This document shows, piece by piece, positions 37,493-46,791 of a stretch of DNA of 64,000 nt; position 1 is the first letter of the stretch, and the number at the start of each line of letters is the position of its first letter. The translations under genes and the position numbers were made by a program. The stretch comes from Oceaniglobus ichthyenteri (GTDB lineage: Bacteria; Pseudomonadota; Alphaproteobacteria; Rhodobacterales; Rhodobacteraceae), in the NCBI RefSeq assembly GCF_003057885.1, contig NZ_QAGK01000005.1:124001-188000 (forward strand), read 5' to 3'. The notes under the pieces were generated by a model. The model did no database searches and was not told the origin of the DNA. It saw only the letters and a program-made list of their open reading frames with translations.

Positions 37493-38020
37493 ATGGCTGA
37501 ATCCGATACCACCCCCGCGACCCCAGAAGAGCCCAAAGCCCCCGCCGCACCACAACTGCGCATTCTGGGCCAGTTCATTCGCGATATGTCGTTTGAAAAC
37601 ATCGTGGCGCGCAAGGGCACCGGCGGCAATGTGACCCCCGATGTTCAGGTTCAGGTCGCGCTGGATGCGAAAAAACGCAATGAGGGCCAGTACGAGGTTA
37701 TCGGCAAGTTCAACATCACATCGCGTGACAAGGAAACCAACAACACCTTGTTCGTGCTTGAGCTGGAATATGGCGGGATCTTTGCCATTGAAAACGTGCC
37801 AGACGAACAGATGCACCCCTTTTTGCTGATCGAATGCCCGCGCATGTTGTTCCCGTTCATTCGCCGCATTGTCAGCGATGTGACCCATGATGGCGGATTC
37901 GCACCACTGAATCTGGATACCATTGATTTTGTTGCGCTTTATCGCCAAAGCCTGCAACAGCGTGCCGCCGCACAGGCCGCGCAGGCCGCGCAAAATGGTG
38001 ACGCCGCAAAGCCGAACTAG
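37493..38020 (+). CDS. secB: Protein-export chaperone SecB
   Basis: SecB keeps preproteins unfolded and hands them to SecA. The 175-residue protein has the SecB core ([40 protein letters not shown] and [13 protein letters not shown]) and an Ala/Gln-rich C-terminus. ATG codons at 37490 and 37493 are both possible; GAGGAG favours the second. The stop codon shares the palindrome CTAG with the dnaQ stop on the other strand. Confidence 0.96.
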   Translation: MAESDTTPATPEEPKAPAAPQLRILGQFIRDMSFENIVARKGTGGNVTPDVQVQVALDAKKRNEGQYEVIGKFNITSRDKETNNTLFVLELEYGGIFAIENVPDEQMHPFLLIECPRMLFPFIRRIVSDVTHDGGFAPLNLDTIDFVALYRQSLQQRAAAQAAQAAQNGDAAKPN

Positions 38021-38709
38021 GCCTTTTGCACCCAAACGGCCGTTTCGCCCATCGCCGCAACAAACGCGCGGTGGGCGGCGGTTTCTTCCTCGGTGATGCG
38101 CGGGGGCAAGGGAGCAGGGCGCGGGCGTGGACGCCATGTTTCGTTTGACCCGGATGTAGAGTGTTCGTCACCCACCGGTGCCAAAACCAGATCAGGCTGC
38201 CGCCCGCCGATCAATTCCAAATAAACTTCGGCCAGGATTTCGGAATCGAGCAATGCGCCGTGCAGGGTGCGCGATGAATTGTCGATGCCGAACCGGCGGC
38301 ACAGGGCATCCAATGACGCAGGCGAGCCGGGAAACCGTTTGCGGGCAATCGCCAAGGTATCAATCGCCTGTTCCCACGGCAATTTCGGCAGGTTGATCCA
38401 GCCCAGTTCCGCATTGAGGAATTTCATATCAAACGCGGCGTTGTGGATTACCAGTTTGGCATCACCGACAAAATCCAGAAATTTCTGACCGATGGCAGCG
38501 AATTTGGGTTTGTCGCGCAGAAAATCATCGCCCAACCCATGCACTTCGAACGCCTCTTGCGGCATTGACCGTTCGGGGCAGATATATTCGTGAAAGGTGC
38601 GGCCCGTTGGCATGTGATTGTGCAACTCGACCGCGCCGATTTCAACGATGCGATCGCCTGATTCAGGCTCAAACCCGGTGGTTTCGGTATCAAGAACAAT
38701 CTCACGCAA
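38017..38709 (-). CDS. dnaQ: DNA polymerase III epsilon subunit (proofreading exonuclease)
   Basis: DnaQ is the 3'-5' proofreading exonuclease of the replicative polymerase. The 230-residue protein carries ExoI ([12 protein letters not shown], Asp7 and Glu9), ExoII ([11 protein letters not shown]) and ExoIII ([14 protein letters not shown]), plus a C-terminal tail for polymerase binding. I chose the TTG at 38707-38709 as start because it gives [12 protein letters not shown] and has GGAG seven bases upstream; an alternative TTG at 38736 adds nine residues. The gene overlaps the end of coaE by eight bases. Confidence 0.92.
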   Translation of the reverse strand: MREIVLDTETTGFEPESGDRIVEIGAVELHNHMPTGRTFHEYICPERSMPQEAFEVHGLGDDFLRDKPKFAAIGQKFLDFVGDAKLVIHNAAFDMKFLNAELGWINLPKLPWEQAIDTLAIARKRFPGSPASLDALCRRFGIDNSSRTLHGALLDSEILAEVYLELIGGRQPDLVLAPVGDEHSTSGSNETWRPRPRPAPLPPRITEEETAAHRAFVAAMGETAVWVQKA

Positions 38710-39295
38710 TTTTCTGCTCCTGTTTGATATTGGCAATCAGGCGGTTCACCGCAGATCGGGCCGTTTCCAGGGTTGTTGTGTCAATCACCACATCGGCCTG
38801 CGCGCGTTTTTGTCCATCGGGCATTTGTTTGGCAAGGATCGTTTCAAAATGATCCCGCGTCATGCCGGGGCGTTCCATGACACGGCGGCGCTGTTCCCCG
38901 GCATCGGTCGACACCACAACAACCTTGTCAAATTCGCCTTGGCTGTTGGTTTCAAACAGCAGCGGAATATCCAGAACCACAATCGGTGCTTTGGTTCGGG
39001 TAATAAATTCGGCGCGATCCGCCGCCACCAAGGGGTGAATCACCTGTTCAATCTGGGGCAGGGCGGTGGGATCACGGGCGATCCAGGCCTTCAGAACACC
39101 GCGATCAACCTGCCCATCACGCACCGCATCCGGGTAAAGATGTGACAGGGCAACCGCCCCCGCACCGGAATATAACCGATGCACGGCAGAATCCGCATCC
39201 CACACCGGAATCCCGAGATCGGCAAACATCTGTGCCGTCGTCGATTTTCCCATGCCGATGGAACCTGTCAGCCCAATCAGATAAGGCCGCGTCAT
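38702..39295 (-). CDS. coaE: Dephospho-CoA kinase
   Basis: CoaE performs the last step of coenzyme A synthesis. The 197-residue protein has the P-loop [12 protein letters not shown] (residues 8-19), the [10 protein letters not shown] motif and VLDIPLLFE. Its start overlaps the aroE stop by four bases, and dnaQ begins inside its end. This maf-aroE-coaE-dnaQ order next to the origin is conserved in alphaproteobacteria. Confidence 0.95.
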   Translation of the reverse strand: MTRPYLIGLTGSIGMGKSTTAQMFADLGIPVWDADSAVHRLYSGAGAVALSHLYPDAVRDGQVDRGVLKAWIARDPTALPQIEQVIHPLVAADRAEFITRTKAPIVVLDIPLLFETNSQGEFDKVVVVSTDAGEQRRRVMERPGMTRDHFETILAKQMPDGQKRAQADVVIDTTTLETARSAVNRLIANIKQEQKIA

Positions 39296-40128
39296 TGGCC
39301 CAGCACCACCTCACGCGTGGCGCTGTCAACTTCGGGTCGGGTGCCAAACCACCGCTCAAACGCCGGCGCGGCCTGATAAATCAGCATGCCCAAGCCATCG
39401 ACGGTGGTACAGCCAAATTCGCGGGCGCGTTGCAAAAACGTGGTATCCAGCGGGGTATAAACCAGATCGGTCACCACGGCCGAAGATGACAAACCATCCA
39501 GCGGCACCCGAAAATCGGGTTTGCCCACCATCCCAAGCGAGCTGGAATTCACCACGGTTTGCGCCCCGTCCAACGTATTGCCGGCCTTGACCCAATCATA
39601 AACCACGATTTTGGCGCCAAATTCGGCGCGCAATGCCTCGGATCGGGCGCGGGTGCGGTTGGTCAGCCGGATTTCCGGCGCGCCGGCATCAATCAGCGAT
39701 GTGATAATCGCACGTGCGGCCCCGCCGGCCCCAAACACCGCTGCCGGCCCCGACCGCGGATCCCAATGGGGCGCGCCTTCTTTCAAATTCTGAATAAACC
39801 CATAGCCATCGGTGTTATCGGCGTGAATTTTCCCATCGGCCCGAAAAATCAACGTATTTGCCGCCCCGATCAGGGCCGCGCGATCCGTCACAAGATCGGC
39901 CAGATCCAACACCGCCTCTTTATGGGGAATCGTGACGTTACAACCGACAAACCCCATTTGCGGCAGCGTTCTGATCACATGGGCCAGATCGGCCTGTGCC
40001 ACATCCATCGGTATATAATAGCCCGCAATCTCCATGGTGCGCAGCCAATGTTGGTGCAACGCAGGAGAGCGGCTGTGCGCGATAGGAGAGCCGATAACGC
40101 CGGCCAGAGGGATTTTTTGATCGGTCAT
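39292..40128 (-). CDS. aroE: Shikimate dehydrogenase
   Basis: AroE reduces 3-dehydroshikimate with NADPH in aromatic amino acid synthesis. The 278-residue protein has the substrate motif GSPIAHSRSPALH, the catalytic region CNVTIPHKE, NTDGYGF and the NADP motif VFGAGGAARA with NRTRAR for the phosphate. It overlaps both neighbours by four bases. Confidence 0.95.
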   Translation of the reverse strand: MTDQKIPLAGVIGSPIAHSRSPALHQHWLRTMEIAGYYIPMDVAQADLAHVIRTLPQMGFVGCNVTIPHKEAVLDLADLVTDRAALIGAANTLIFRADGKIHADNTDGYGFIQNLKEGAPHWDPRSGPAAVFGAGGAARAIITSLIDAGAPEIRLTNRTRARSEALRAEFGAKIVVYDWVKAGNTLDGAQTVVNSSSLGMVGKPDFRVPLDGLSSSAVVTDLVYTPLDTTFLQRAREFGCTTVDGLGMLIYQAAPAFERWFGTRPEVDSATREVVLGQ

Positions 40129-40724
40129 GAATCTAACATGCCTTTGAGTGTGAGATAGGACAAGAGGTCAAGCAGCGGCAGGCCCAGAACACTGAAATAA
40201 TCACCCTGAACCCGGCTGAAAAGGCGCGCGCCTTCTTCTTCCAGTTTATAGGCGCCAACGCAATTGCGCACACTGTCCCAGTTTCGGGTAAGATACTGAT
40301 CGATATAATCATCGCTCAGGGTGCGCATGTGCATCTGTACCACGTTCATATGCCGCCAGACCGGTTTGGCATCTTCATACACCACAACCGCCGACAACAA
40401 TTGGTGTTTCTGGCCTGACAACGCCTGTAACTGTTGTTTTGCCACATCAGGTGACGGCGCCTTGCTTAGCACGGTCCCGTTCAGATCAAGCACCTGATCA
40501 CAGCCAATCACAACGGCACCGGGATGTTTGGTGGCAATTTTGCGGGCTTTGAATTCGGCCAGGGCATCGGCAATATCGCGCGGCGTGGCCTGTTCGGCCA
40601 ACATGGATTGTTTGATCGCCGCCTCATCGATCCGGGCCGGCACCGCATCAAAGATGACACCGGCGTTGCGCAACAGCTGTTGGCGGATATCCGAGGTTGA
40701 GGCCAGAATGATCGGTTTGGGCAT
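40125..40724 (-). CDS. maf: Maf family nucleotide pyrophosphatase
   Basis: Maf proteins hydrolyse non-canonical or modified nucleoside triphosphates and influence septation. The 199-residue protein starts MPKPIILASTS, has VIGCDQVLDLNG and the C-terminal GDYFSVLGLPLLDL. The frame is open to 40775; I chose the ATG at 40722-40724 for the N-terminus, though its ribosome binding site is poor. Its stop overlaps the aroE start. It borders the putative origin. Confidence 0.92.
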   Translation of the reverse strand: MPKPIILASTSDIRQQLLRNAGVIFDAVPARIDEAAIKQSMLAEQATPRDIADALAEFKARKIATKHPGAVVIGCDQVLDLNGTVLSKAPSPDVAKQQLQALSGQKHQLLSAVVVYEDAKPVWRHMNVVQMHMRTLSDDYIDQYLTRNWDSVRNCVGAYKLEEEGARLFSRVQGDYFSVLGLPLLDLLSYLTLKGMLDS

Positions 40725-41134
40725 GGGATAAATCCGTGGATAAACGGCGGGATGAAAAATGGGCGACTCGGACAAAACGGCAGATCAACAGGGCCTTTGC
40801 ATAACTCATCGTTTTCTGCACGGGCCGGCCCATGTTTGTCCACCGTGGACAGAGGGAAATTCACAGATGTGGACAACATCGGATATCCCGTGGCGATACC
40901 CAGTTGACCCCGTGGATATACACATCAGATATTTCATCAACATATTGAAAATTCATGTGTTTTCATATTTATCCCCGTTCATCCGCAAACAGGCAGTTCC
41001 GCTCAGATCGATCGTGGACAAACCCTTGGGCAACCGAATAATCCCCGTTATCCACCGCGTCTACTATCATCATCTTCTTTTCTTTCTATCTTATTTATTG
41101 AATAGAGAGGGTCGGGTTTTCCAAAGGACACGCC
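40725..41134. other. Probable chromosomal replication origin (oriC)
   Basis: This 410-base stretch between maf and hemJ has no convincing gene. It contains DnaA-box-like 9-mers (consensus TTATCCACA): TTATCCACG at 40735-40743 (minus), TTGTCCACC at 40836-40844, TTGTCCACA at 40868-40876 (minus), ATATCCACG at 40911-40919 (minus), TTATCCCCG at 40969-40977, TTGTCCACG at 41013-41021 (minus), TAATCCCCG at 41039-41047 and TTATCCACC at 41048-41056. An AT-rich segment at 40921-40972 could be the unwinding element, and a pyrimidine-rich AT tract at 41065-41107 precedes hemJ. In Caulobacter and other alphaproteobacteria the origin lies near maf and the hem/rho cluster, and parS and parAB are within 8 kb here. 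Confidence 0.75.
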
Positions 41135-41587
41135 ATGTCAGATCTGCTTTATGTCGCTTACCCATGGGTAAAATCCCTGCATATCATTTCAGTGATCTCT
41201 TGGATGGCGGGCATATTTTATCTGCCACGCCTGTTTGTGCATCACACCGAACAGGTGCAGGTCGGCAGTGAAACCGATGGTCTTTTTCAAATGATGGAGC
41301 GTAAGCTTCTTAAGTTGATCATGAACCCCGCAATGATTGCCACATGGCTGTTTGGGCTGATCATGGTCGCCACCCCCGGGATGATCGACTGGGCCTCCTG
41401 GTGGCCCTGGATCAAGGCCCTGGCGGTGATTGGCATGACCTGGTTTCATATGTGGTGTGCGGGTCAGCGCAAAGTGTTGGCAGCAGGGCAAAACACCAAG
41501 GCAGGATCGTATTTTCGCAAGATGAACGAAGTGCCGACTGTGCTGATGATTGTCATCGTGTTTTCGGTTATCGCCAAACCATTCTAA
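41135..41587 (+). CDS. hemJ: Protoporphyrinogen oxidase HemJ
   Basis: HemJ oxidises protoporphyrinogen IX to protoporphyrin IX in the inner membrane. The 150-residue protein has four membrane segments, the conserved histidine in SLHIISVISWMAGIFYLPRL (His16), and MWCAGQRK in the third segment, as in the UPF0093/HemJ family. It lies directly right of the putative origin and 115 bases before rho. An overlapping longer frame starting at 40759 is out of phase and not real. Confidence 0.93.
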   Translation: MSDLLYVAYPWVKSLHIISVISWMAGIFYLPRLFVHHTEQVQVGSETDGLFQMMERKLLKLIMNPAMIATWLFGLIMVATPGMIDWASWWPWIKALAVIGMTWFHMWCAGQRKVLAAGQNTKAGSYFRKMNEVPTVLMIVIVFSVIAKPF

Positions 41588-41593
41588 GCAAGA

Positions 41594-41622
41594 TTGACTT
41601 TCACTGGTATCCGGCCTATCTG
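41594..41622 (+). promoter_or_regulatory. Possible promoter of rho
   Basis: TTGACT at 41594-41599 and TATCTG at 41617-41622 are 17 bases apart, in the 115-base gap between hemJ and rho. The -10 match is weak. Confidence 0.3.
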
Positions 41623-41702
41623 CTGCGTGCGGTCATTCGATCGTGTGTTCTCCCTTGAATAAATGACAGCGGCGCTTTGGTGTCTGCTAAGGATATCTGA
41701 CC

Positions 41703-42974
41703 ATGACCCAGGACCGTTTGAACCTTGCCGATCTCAAGGTGCAAAGCCCCAAAGACCTTTTGGCGCTGGCAGAAGAGCTTGAGATTGAAAACGCATCGAC
41801 CATGCGCAAAGGCGAGATGATGTTCTCGATCCTGAAAGAGCGGGCCGACGATGAATGGATCATCGGCGGTGATGGCGTTTTGGAGGTGTTGCAAGACGGT
41901 TTCGGATTTCTGAGATCGCCCGAGGCCAACTATCTGCCCGGCCCCGACGATATTTATGTCTCACCAGAGTTGATCCGCAAATACGCCCTGCGAACTGGCG
42001 ACACTGTCGAAGGCGTGATTCGTGGCCCCGATGAAAATGAACGTTATTTCGCCTTGGTCGAAAGTGAGACGATCAATTTCGAAGAGCCGGAAAAGGCCCG
42101 CCACAAGGTTGCCTTTGACAACCTGACGCCGCTGTACCCCGACGAACGGTTCAAGCTGGAACTTGACGATCCAACGGTCAAGGACCGCTCGGCGCGGATC
42201 ATTGATCTGGTGGCGCCGATCGGCAAAGGTCAGCGGTCATTGATTGTTGCACCGCCGCGCACGGGTAAAACCGTTTTGTTGCAGAACATTGCCAATTCGA
42301 TCGAAAAGAATCATCCCGAGGTGTATCTGATCGTGCTATTGATCGATGAACGCCCCGAAGAAGTGACCGACATGCAGCGGTCGGTGAAGGGCGAAGTGAT
42401 ATCGTCGACCTTTGATGAACCTGCAACGCGCCACGTTGCGGTATCGGAAATGGTGATCGAAAAGGCAAAACGCCTGGTCGAACATAAACGTGATGTGGTG
42501 ATCCTTTTGGATTCGATCACCCGTTTGGGGCGGGCATTCAACACTGTCGTTCCGTCATCAGGTAAAGTGCTGACAGGCGGTGTTGATGCCAATGCGTTGC
42601 AGCGGCCAAAGCGGTTTTTTGGTGCGGCGCGTAATATCGAAGAGGGTGGTTCACTGACCATCATCGCAACCGCCCTGATCGACACAGGCAGCCGGATGGA
42701 CGAAGTGATCTTTGAAGAATTCAAAGGCACTGGTAATAGTGAAATCGTGCTGGATCGCAAGGTGGCGGATAAACGGGTATATCCGGCGATGGATATCCTC
42801 AAATCCGGAACTCGCAAGGAAGAATTGTTGGTTGAAAAGGGCGATTTGCAGAAAACATATGTTCTGCGCCGGATTCTCAACCCGATGGGCACCACCGATG
42901 CGATTGAATTCCTGATCTCGAAATTGAAACAGACAAAGTCCAACGCTGATTTCTTCGACTCAATGAACACCTAA
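41703..42974 (+). CDS. rho: Transcription termination factor Rho
   Basis: Rho is the hexameric RNA-dependent ATPase that ends transcription. The 423-residue protein has the N-terminal RNA-binding domain ([21 protein letters not shown], then DGFGFLRS), Walker [13 protein letters not shown], the Q-loop region VIPSS-like [18 protein letters not shown] and the R-loop. AAGGA precedes the ATG. The position beside the origin next to mnmE is conserved. Confidence 0.98.
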   Translation: MTQDRLNLADLKVQSPKDLLALAEELEIENASTMRKGEMMFSILKERADDEWIIGGDGVLEVLQDGFGFLRSPEANYLPGPDDIYVSPELIRKYALRTGDTVEGVIRGPDENERYFALVESETINFEEPEKARHKVAFDNLTPLYPDERFKLELDDPTVKDRSARIIDLVAPIGKGQRSLIVAPPRTGKTVLLQNIANSIEKNHPEVYLIVLLIDERPEEVTDMQRSVKGEVISSTFDEPATRHVAVSEMVIEKAKRLVEHKRDVVILLDSITRLGRAFNTVVPSSGKVLTGGVDANALQRPKRFFGAARNIEEGGSLTIIATALIDTGSRMDEVIFEEFKGTGNSEIVLDRKVADKRVYPAMDILKSGTRKEELLVEKGDLQKTYVLRRILNPMGTTDAIEFLISKLKQTKSNADFFDSMNT

Positions 42975-43001
42975 AACTGGCCGACCCCTAGGATCGCAAA
43001 C

Positions 43002-44291
43002 ATGGAAACGATTTTCGCTCCGGCCACGGCACGGGGCAAGGCGGGCGTGACAGTTACACGAATATCAGGGCCAAGCGCATTTGCGGCCTGTCAGACCCTC
43101 GTCGGGGATGTGCCACCGGCGCACCGTGCATCCTTGCGGATTATTCGCGATACAGACGGGGCGATGTTGGACGAAGGATTGGTGATAACATTTCCCGCTG
43201 GCAAAAGCTTTACCGGCGAAGAAACTGTTGAACTGCAAACCCACGGCAGTATCGCGATCACCAATGCCATCCTACGGCGTCTGGGTGATCTGCCCGATCT
43301 GCGACTGGCAGAGCCAGGCGAATTTACCAAGCGCGCACTGTATAACAACCGTCTTGATCTGACACAGGTCGAAGGCTTGGCCGATCTGATCGAGGCCGAA
43401 ACAGAAGTTCAGAGAAAACAGGCACAGCGGGTTCTTTCGGGCGAAATTGGCGCATTGACCGAAGGCTGGCGGCGCAATCTCATCCGCGCGGCCGCACTTC
43501 TTGAAGCGACGATAGACTTTGCCGATGAAGAGGTTCCAATCGATGTGTCGCCCGAAGTGACCTCGCTGATTGATACCACGTTGAGAGACCTACAGCAGCA
43601 GGCATCGGGCAGTCACGCCGCCGAACGAGTACGCGATAGTTTTGAAGTTGCGATCATCGGCGCACCAAATATCGGAAAATCGACATTGCTCAACGCATTG
43701 GCGGGGCGCGACGCGGCGATTACGTCAGAAATTGCCGGCACGACCCGTGATGTTATTGAGGTAAGGATGGAGATTGACGGTTTACCGGTTACGCTGTTGG
43801 ACACTGCTGGGCTGCGCGAAACTTCGGATCAGATTGAACAGATTGGCGTAGATCGCGCGAAAAAGCGCGCGTCGATGGCAGATCTGCGGATTGCATTGGT
43901 TCAAAGTGTTGATGAATCTCTTGGCGTCGATCTGGAAGAGGACGACTTGATTTACCTTGGTAAGGGCGATTTGGCCGATGGGACAATGCGTTCGATATCG
44001 GGGAAAACCGGCGCCGGAATTGACCTTCTGCTAAAGGACGTATCCGATAGATTGCAACAGCGCGCCGGGTCAGCCAGTATCATGATCCGGGAACGGCATC
44101 GGATTGCGCTTCAGCGGGGGATCGAGGCTTTGTTTGCAGCGAAAAATGTTGTAGGGCAGGGGCCAGACCAGGCGGAACTGGCTGCCGAATCTCTGCGCAG
44201 TGCTGTTCGCGCGCTGGATTCTCTGGTCGGACGGATCGGTGTAGAAGATGTTCTTGACGAGGTTTTCGCCACCTTTTGCCTGGGTAAATAA
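43002..44291 (+). CDS. mnmE: tRNA uridine-5-carboxymethylaminomethyl modification GTPase MnmE
   Basis: MnmE with MnmG places the carboxymethylaminomethyl group on U34 of several tRNAs. The 429-residue protein has the N-terminal folate-binding domain (TIFAPATARGKAGVTVTRISG-like start), the GTPase G1 motif GAPNIGKSTLLNAL with IAGTTRD, and the C-terminal catalytic cysteine motif FCLGK. Its stop lies three bases before the mnmG start, so the two partners are tightly coupled. Confidence 0.97.
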   Translation: METIFAPATARGKAGVTVTRISGPSAFAACQTLVGDVPPAHRASLRIIRDTDGAMLDEGLVITFPAGKSFTGEETVELQTHGSIAITNAILRRLGDLPDLRLAEPGEFTKRALYNNRLDLTQVEGLADLIEAETEVQRKQAQRVLSGEIGALTEGWRRNLIRAAALLEATIDFADEEVPIDVSPEVTSLIDTTLRDLQQQASGSHAAERVRDSFEVAIIGAPNIGKSTLLNALAGRDAAITSEIAGTTRDVIEVRMEIDGLPVTLLDTAGLRETSDQIEQIGVDRAKKRASMADLRIALVQSVDESLGVDLEEDDLIYLGKGDLADGTMRSISGKTGAGIDLLLKDVSDRLQQRAGSASIMIRERHRIALQRGIEALFAAKNVVGQGPDQAELAAESLRSAVRALDSLVGRIGVEDVLDEVFATFCLGK

Positions 44292-44294
44292 GGA

Positions 44295-46166
44295 GTGTTT
44301 CACGTGAAACAATTTGACTTCGGCGTCGTCGTAATTGGCGGGGGTCACGCGGGATCCGAGGCGGCCCATGCCAGCGCGCGTATGGGAGTCAAAACAGCAT
44401 TGGTCACGATGGATCCTGAAACCATCGGCGCCATGTCCTGTAATCCTGCAATTGGCGGCCTGGGTAAAGGCCATCTGGTGCGCGAGATTGATGCCCTTGA
44501 TGGAATTATCGGTCGCGCCGCTGACAAGGCCGGAATCCAGTTTCGGCTTTTGAACCGAAAGAAAGGCCCAGCCGTGCAAGGGCCGCGCGCCCAGGCGGAT
44601 CGCGAGTTGTTCCGGCTGGCTATTCAATCTGAGCTTGCCGCGCAGGAGAACCTGTCGGTTATTCAAGGCGAGATTGTCGACTTGGCTTTATCGGGACATG
44701 TCGTTAGCGGCGTCGTTCTGGCGGATGGGTCTGTGATAAGCGCGCCAAACGTCATTGTAACGACAGGAACGTTCCTTCGCGGTCTGATCCATATTGGCGA
44801 GCGAAAGATCGTCGGTGGCAGAATGGGGGCGAATGCATCAACACGCCTGGCTGATACTTTCACAACTCTCGGCGCTCCGCTGGGTCGTTTGAAAACTGGT
44901 ACCCCACCGCGGCTGGATACGAAATCGATCAACTGGTCGGCTCTTGAAATGCAGCCCGGCGATGACGATCCGGTTATGTTCAGTTTTCTTTCCAATGGTC
45001 CAACAGCGCAGCAGATCAGTTGTGGCATTACACATACTAACGAACGGACTCACGCGATCATCAGGGATAACCTTGATCGTTCGGCGATGTATGGCGGTTC
45101 AATCGAAGGTATCGGCCCACGATATTGCCCGTCGATTGAGGACAAAATAGTTCGGTTCGCTGATAAAACCTCGCATCAGATTTTTCTTGAACCCGAAGGT
45201 TTAACATCGAATGCGGTGTATCCGAACGGCATTTCCACATCTTTGCCAGAAGATGTGCAGCTGGATTACGTGCGTTCTATATTTGGTTTGGAATCCGCGG
45301 TTATCCTGCAACCGGGATACGCGATTGAGTATGATTATATTGATCCGCGCGCATTGGACCAGTGTTTGCAGTATAAGGGCGTGTCCGGTCTGTACCTTGC
45401 CGGACAGATCAATGGCACCACGGGATATGAAGAGGCAGCGGCGCAGGGATTGGTTGCTGGGCTGAATGCCGCATTACGTTTCAGTGAGCAGGAGCCGCTT
45501 ATCTTTCAACGTTCGACCAGTTATATTGGCGTGTTGATTGATGATTTGGTCTCTCGCGGGGTCACTGAACCCTATCGAATGTTCACGTCTCGCGCAGAAT
45601 TTCGGCTTTCCCTGCGCGCTGATAATGCCGATCAGCGGTTGACCGAAATCGGACAAGGGGTGGGCTGTGTTTCAAAACAGAGGTATTCGAAGTTCCAAGA
45701 AAAACTAGGTCGGCTTGAGGCGGCACGCGCACTTCTGTCTGAGCGGAGTTGGACCTCAAATGATGCGATCAAGGCCGGAATTGAGGTATCCAACGATGGA
45801 TCCCGTCGGACGTCGTATCAGTTGCTTAGCCTGGGACAGGTTTCATTTTCAGATTTGGTCAAGCTCGATGGCCGCTTGTCTGAAATTGATCCAGAAACAT
45901 CGGTGCAGATTGAACGTGAGGCGTTATATGCGATCTACCTCGAACGTCAGGATCGCGATATTGCGGCACTGAAGAGAGATGAAGAGATTTTGATACCCAG
46001 TGATCTTGATCTGAATAGCATCAGCGGGTTGTCAAACGAGCTGAAAAGCAAGCTGGAAAGAGCGCGGCCTGGGTCTCTTGCCCAAGCGGCACGGGTTGAG
46101 GGGATGACACCAGCCGGACTGTCGATAATCTTGTCAGCGGTAAAGAATATGTCGAGAGTTGCGTAA
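44295..46166 (+). CDS. mnmG: tRNA uridine-5-carboxymethylaminomethyl modification enzyme MnmG
   Basis: MnmG is the FAD-dependent partner of MnmE. The 623-residue protein has the FAD motif [12 protein letters not shown] and the signature [20 protein letters not shown]. It starts with GTG at 44295, with AGGAG directly before; the first codons (MFHVKQ) are formed by a perfect parS site at 44296-44311. Codon use and GC content are lower than in most of the window. rsmG overlaps its end by eight bases if the TTG start is used. Confidence 0.97.
   Translation: MFHVKQFDFGVVVIGGGHAGSEAAHASARMGVKTALVTMDPETIGAMSCNPAIGGLGKGHLVREIDALDGIIGRAADKAGIQFRLLNRKKGPAVQGPRAQADRELFRLAIQSELAAQENLSVIQGEIVDLALSGHVVSGVVLADGSVISAPNVIVTTGTFLRGLIHIGERKIVGGRMGANASTRLADTFTTLGAPLGRLKTGTPPRLDTKSINWSALEMQPGDDDPVMFSFLSNGPTAQQISCGITHTNERTHAIIRDNLDRSAMYGGSIEGIGPRYCPSIEDKIVRFADKTSHQIFLEPEGLTSNAVYPNGISTSLPEDVQLDYVRSIFGLESAVILQPGYAIEYDYIDPRALDQCLQYKGVSGLYLAGQINGTTGYEEAAAQGLVAGLNAALRFSEQEPLIFQRSTSYIGVLIDDLVSRGVTEPYRMFTSRAEFRLSLRADNADQRLTEIGQGVGCVSKQRYSKFQEKLGRLEAARALLSERSWTSNDAIKAGIEVSNDGSRRTSYQLLSLGQVSFSDLVKLDGRLSEIDPETSVQIEREALYAIYLERQDRDIAALKRDEEILIPSDLDLNSISGLSNELKSKLERARPGSLAQAARVEGMTPAGLSIILSAVKNMSRVA
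44296..44311. promoter_or_regulatory. parS: parS centromere site 1
   Basis: TGTTTCACGTGAAACA is a perfect 16-base palindromic ParB-binding site. It overlaps the first six codons of mnmG, encoding the FHVK segment. parA and parB lie 2.5-4 kb to the right. Confidence 0.95.
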
Positions 46167-46791
46167 AGTGGTGATTTCTTTTGAAGAGCTTCAATCCCAG
46201 GTTCCGTATGTTTCACGTGAAACATATTCTGACCTTTGCGCATTTGAGGATACGATAAGAAAATGGAATCGGCAAATAAATCTGGTTTCATCGAACACTC
46301 TTGATGAGATTTGGACCCGTCATTTCATCGATTCCTTACAACTCTTGCCACATATCCCGGGCGAAGCCAGACAGGTTCTTGATATCGGGAGTGGCGGTGG
46401 TTTTCCGGGGATACCTCTTGCACTTGCAATGAAACAGCACGGGGCGGAATTTTCCTTTGTTGAAAGCGATCAACGAAAATGCGAATTTTTACGAACCGTT
46501 TCACGGGTTACAAATATCCATCCAAAAATTATCAATCAGCGGATTGAGAATCTTGAACCGCAATCTGTCGACGTTTTGACAGCGCGTGCTCTGGCACCGC
46601 TCGGTGATCTGCTGGGTTTTGCGCATCGACACCTCGCGCCCACCGGCATCGCCCTTTTCCTCAAAGGGGCCCGTCTTGAGGACGAGATGAAGGAAGCTCA
46701 GAACGTTTGGCAATTTTCCGCTACCACCCATTCCAGTATCACTGCACCAGACGCCACCATTCTTTGCATCGGAGATATCCGCCGTGTCTGA
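46159..46791 (+). CDS. rsmG: 16S rRNA (guanine-527-N7) methyltransferase RsmG
   Basis: RsmG methylates G527 of 16S rRNA using S-adenosylmethionine. The 210-residue protein has [15 protein letters not shown] as the cofactor motif and the RHFIDSLQL segment of the GidB family. The start is uncertain: TTG 46159 overlaps the mnmG stop, while GTG 46168 or 46171 would give a slightly shorter protein; none has a good ribosome binding site. A second parS site lies inside the gene (encoding VSRET). GC content is lower than the window average. Confidence 0.93.
   Translation: MRKVVISFEELQSQVPYVSRETYSDLCAFEDTIRKWNRQINLVSSNTLDEIWTRHFIDSLQLLPHIPGEARQVLDIGSGGGFPGIPLALAMKQHGAEFSFVESDQRKCEFLRTVSRVTNIHPKIINQRIENLEPQSVDVLTARALAPLGDLLGFAHRHLAPTGIALFLKGARLEDEMKEAQNVWQFSATTHSSITAPDATILCIGDIRRV
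46209..46224. promoter_or_regulatory. parS: parS centromere site 2
   Basis: TGTTTCACGTGAAACA, identical to site 1, lies near the 5' end of rsmG in a frame that reads V-S-R-E-T. The two sites are 1.9 kb apart. Confidence 0.95.

Noticed and set aside
40759-41271. A 170-codon open frame crossing the putative origin into hemJ
   Set aside because: It is out of phase with hemJ, its product has no recognisable pattern, and it would cover the DnaA boxes.
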